Below the pieces are notes generated by a model. That model did no database searches, was not told where the DNA came from, and worked only from the letters and a program-made list of their open reading frames with translations. From Granulicella sp. (GTDB taxonomy: Bacteria; Acidobacteriota; Terriglobia; Terriglobales; Acidobacteriaceae): 44,053 bases of DNA. Location of the stretch: NCBI GenBank assembly GCA_025408425.1, contig JANXYX010000022.1:116937-160989 (forward strand), given 5' to 3'. Positions 42,862-44,053 of this stretch are shown here, piece after piece (position 1 is the stretch's first letter; each line of letters begins with the position of its first letter). Position numbers and translations under genes: made by a program.

Positions 42862-44053
42862 ATGAAGTTCACTGGCACTGCCAGACTCAAAGCAGCATTG
42901 AGGGTATTTTGCTGCGGGGTTGTCTTGAGCCTTCTCGCCACGGCTACGGTCGTCTTTGCTCAGTCGCATGAGGGAGTCTTTCAGGGAGTTCTGCGCACTT
43001 CGGCTGGCGTTCCGATCAGTGGAGCTGTGGTCCGGCTGGCAGGCAGCAGCAAAGCGGAGGCAGTTACCGGCGCAGAGGGTCGTTTCCGGGTCTCGGGTCT
43101 GGCGGCTGGGCGTTACCAGCTTTCGGTTGTTTCGGGCTCCAGGACTGCGCTCTACGGCGAGCCTGTCGAGCCTACGGGAAACGCTTCCGGGGCAGCGCTC
43201 ACCATGCCCGCTGAGGGGGCGTTGCTGGTCGCTCCACTCACAGAGCAGGTCGCGTCCACGGGCGGGGAAGATCTCTCCAGTCAGGCGGTCAGCGGCTTGC
43301 CGCTGAACAAGCGTGACTTCAGCCAGCTCTTGCTGCTGGCCGCCGGCACCATGACCGATGCGAACGGCGCTACCAACTTTACGGCGCAGTTCGCCATCAA
43401 TGGACAGCGCGGGGTGGAGGCGGTCTTCGCCATGGACGGGGCCGACATCTCGGACCCGGAGATGGGTGGCGCCACGTTCAGCAACTTCAACGTCGATGCG
43501 GTCGAAGAGATCGAGTCCAGCTCGGGCTGGATGCCGGCTGAGATTGGGCGTGGAGCTGCAGGCTTCACGAACATCCATACCCGCACCGGCACGGAGGGTT
43601 TTCACGGCTCGGTCTTCGAGTTTCTGCGCAACTCCGCACTCGATGCCCGCAACTACTTCGATCATCCTTCGCTGGCTTATCCTGGCCGCATTCCGGCCTT
43701 CCGGCGCAACGAGTTCGGCTTCACCAACGGTGGTCCGATCTACCTTCCTGGCCTCTTCGACGGCCGCAAGCAGACGTTCTACTTTACCCAGTATCAGGGC
43801 TTTCGCCAGGTGCTCGGCACGACGCAGGTGATGCCTGTTCCTACCGCCGCGGAGCGAGCCGGAGTGGACGTCAACAGCGCCTTGAATGACACCTTTGATG
43901 TTCCGGTGTCACCGGCGATCGCGGCGATCCTGGCACGGTATCCGCTGCCTAATCTGCCGACCGGCGCGTACGGAACGCACACCTATGCGACTGCCTCCAA
44001 GGTCGACACGACGGCCAATCAGTTCTCGTTGCGGATCGACCATCACTTCTCGA
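42862..44053 (+). CDS. TonB-dependent receptor, N-terminal part (runs off the window)
   Basis: The frame from ATG 42862 is open to the last base, giving 397 residues of a protein that should exceed 1000. It has a signal sequence (core LSLLATATVVFA, cleavage near residue 33), a carboxypeptidase-regulatory-like domain (GVLRTSAGVPISGAVVRLAG ... GRFRVSGLAAGRYQLSVVS), a plug domain with SGLPLNKRDFSQLLLLAAG and AMDGADISDPEM, and the first barrel strands (FHGSVFEFLRNSALDARNYF). AGGAG lies 7 bases before the start. The plug motif reads LPLNKRDF, and the linker after the regulatory domain is longer than in the other two receptors, so it is a distinct subtype. It follows the glycolate operon but is probably transcribed independently. 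Confidence 0.92.
   Translation, partial: MKFTGTARLKAALRVFCCGVVLSLLATATVVFAQSHEGVFQGVLRTSAGVPISGAVVRLAGSSKAEAVTGAEGRFRVSGLAAGRYQLSVVSGSRTALYGEPVEPTGNASGAALTMPAEGALLVAPLTEQVASTGGEDLSSQAVSGLPLNKRDFSQLLLLAAGTMTDANGATNFTAQFAINGQRGVEAVFAMDGADISDPEMGGATFSNFNVDAVEEIESSSGWMPAEIGRGAAGFTNIHTRTGTEGFHGSVFEFLRNSALDARNYFDHPSLAYPGRIPAFRRNEFGFTNGGPIYLPGLFDGRKQTFYFTQYQGFRQVLGTTQVMPVPTAAERAGVDVNSALNDTFDVPVSPAIAAILARYPLPNLPTGAYGTHTYATASKVDTTANQFSLRIDHHFS

Noticed and set aside
1..44053. CRISPR arrays, tRNA or rRNA genes, transposase genes and attachment sites
   Set aside because: Reading both strands I found no regularly spaced direct repeats, no tRNA-like folds with T-loop and anticodon, no transposase motifs and no flanking direct repeats around the atypical gene at 9447-10718.

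Overview
The window looks like a chromosomal segment of an Acidobacteriota bacterium, most likely family Acidobacteriaceae (Terriglobus, Edaphobacter or Granulicella type). The reasons are a GC-rich genome, three very large TonB-dependent receptors of the Oar-like type with an N-terminal carboxypeptidase-regulatory domain and an LPLNGR-type plug motif, many glycoside hydrolases, and a membrane-anchored regulator of a kind I associate with this phylum. This assignment is an inference. I see no rRNA, tRNA, CRISPR array or insertion sequence.

Layout. (1) 1-6699 is a siroheme-reductase region. A flavoprotein subunit (partial) and a NirA-type sulfite/nitrite reductase lie on the minus strand. A hairpin-rich 750-bp divergent spacer separates them from an outer-membrane porin of the alginate-export family and a HemD-GAF-ANTAR fusion regulator on the plus strand. 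(2) 6756-9360 is a small transport operon with a promoter, a LacI-type operator, a 34-residue membrane peptide gene, a sugar transporter of the DMT superfamily and a LacI-type regulator. (3) 9447-10718 is an unrecognised helical-repeat protein of lower GC. (4) 10845-19234 looks like a phosphoinositide/inositol module: myo-inositol oxygenase, a TonB receptor, a Tat-exported metallophosphoesterase, a secreted PI-PLC-like enzyme and an HGSNAT-like membrane acetyltransferase. Similar LacI-type operators precede the oxygenase and the receptor. (5) 19224-29203 is a probable beta-1,2-glucan locus. A GT84 cyclic-glucan-synthase-like protein lacking the usual GH94 end and an ABC exporter lie on the minus strand, and divergently a GH39 and a GH144-like glucanase on the plus strand. 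(6) 29219-36592 carries a membrane-anchored one-component regulator, a GH92 alpha-mannosidase and a second TonB receptor. (7) 36990-42702 is a lactate/glycolate permease followed by glcD-glcE-glcF, preceded by a remnant of a molybdenum hydroxylase gene. (8) 42862 to the end is the start of a third TonB receptor.

The most interesting items are the HemD-GAF-ANTAR regulator beside a siroheme enzyme, the inositol module with matching operators, the beta-1,2-glucan synthesis/export/degradation group, and a cysteine-codon-rich leader with a perfect hairpin before the reductase gene. Functional links between neighbouring genes are inferences from gene content; motif statements are read from the sequence.
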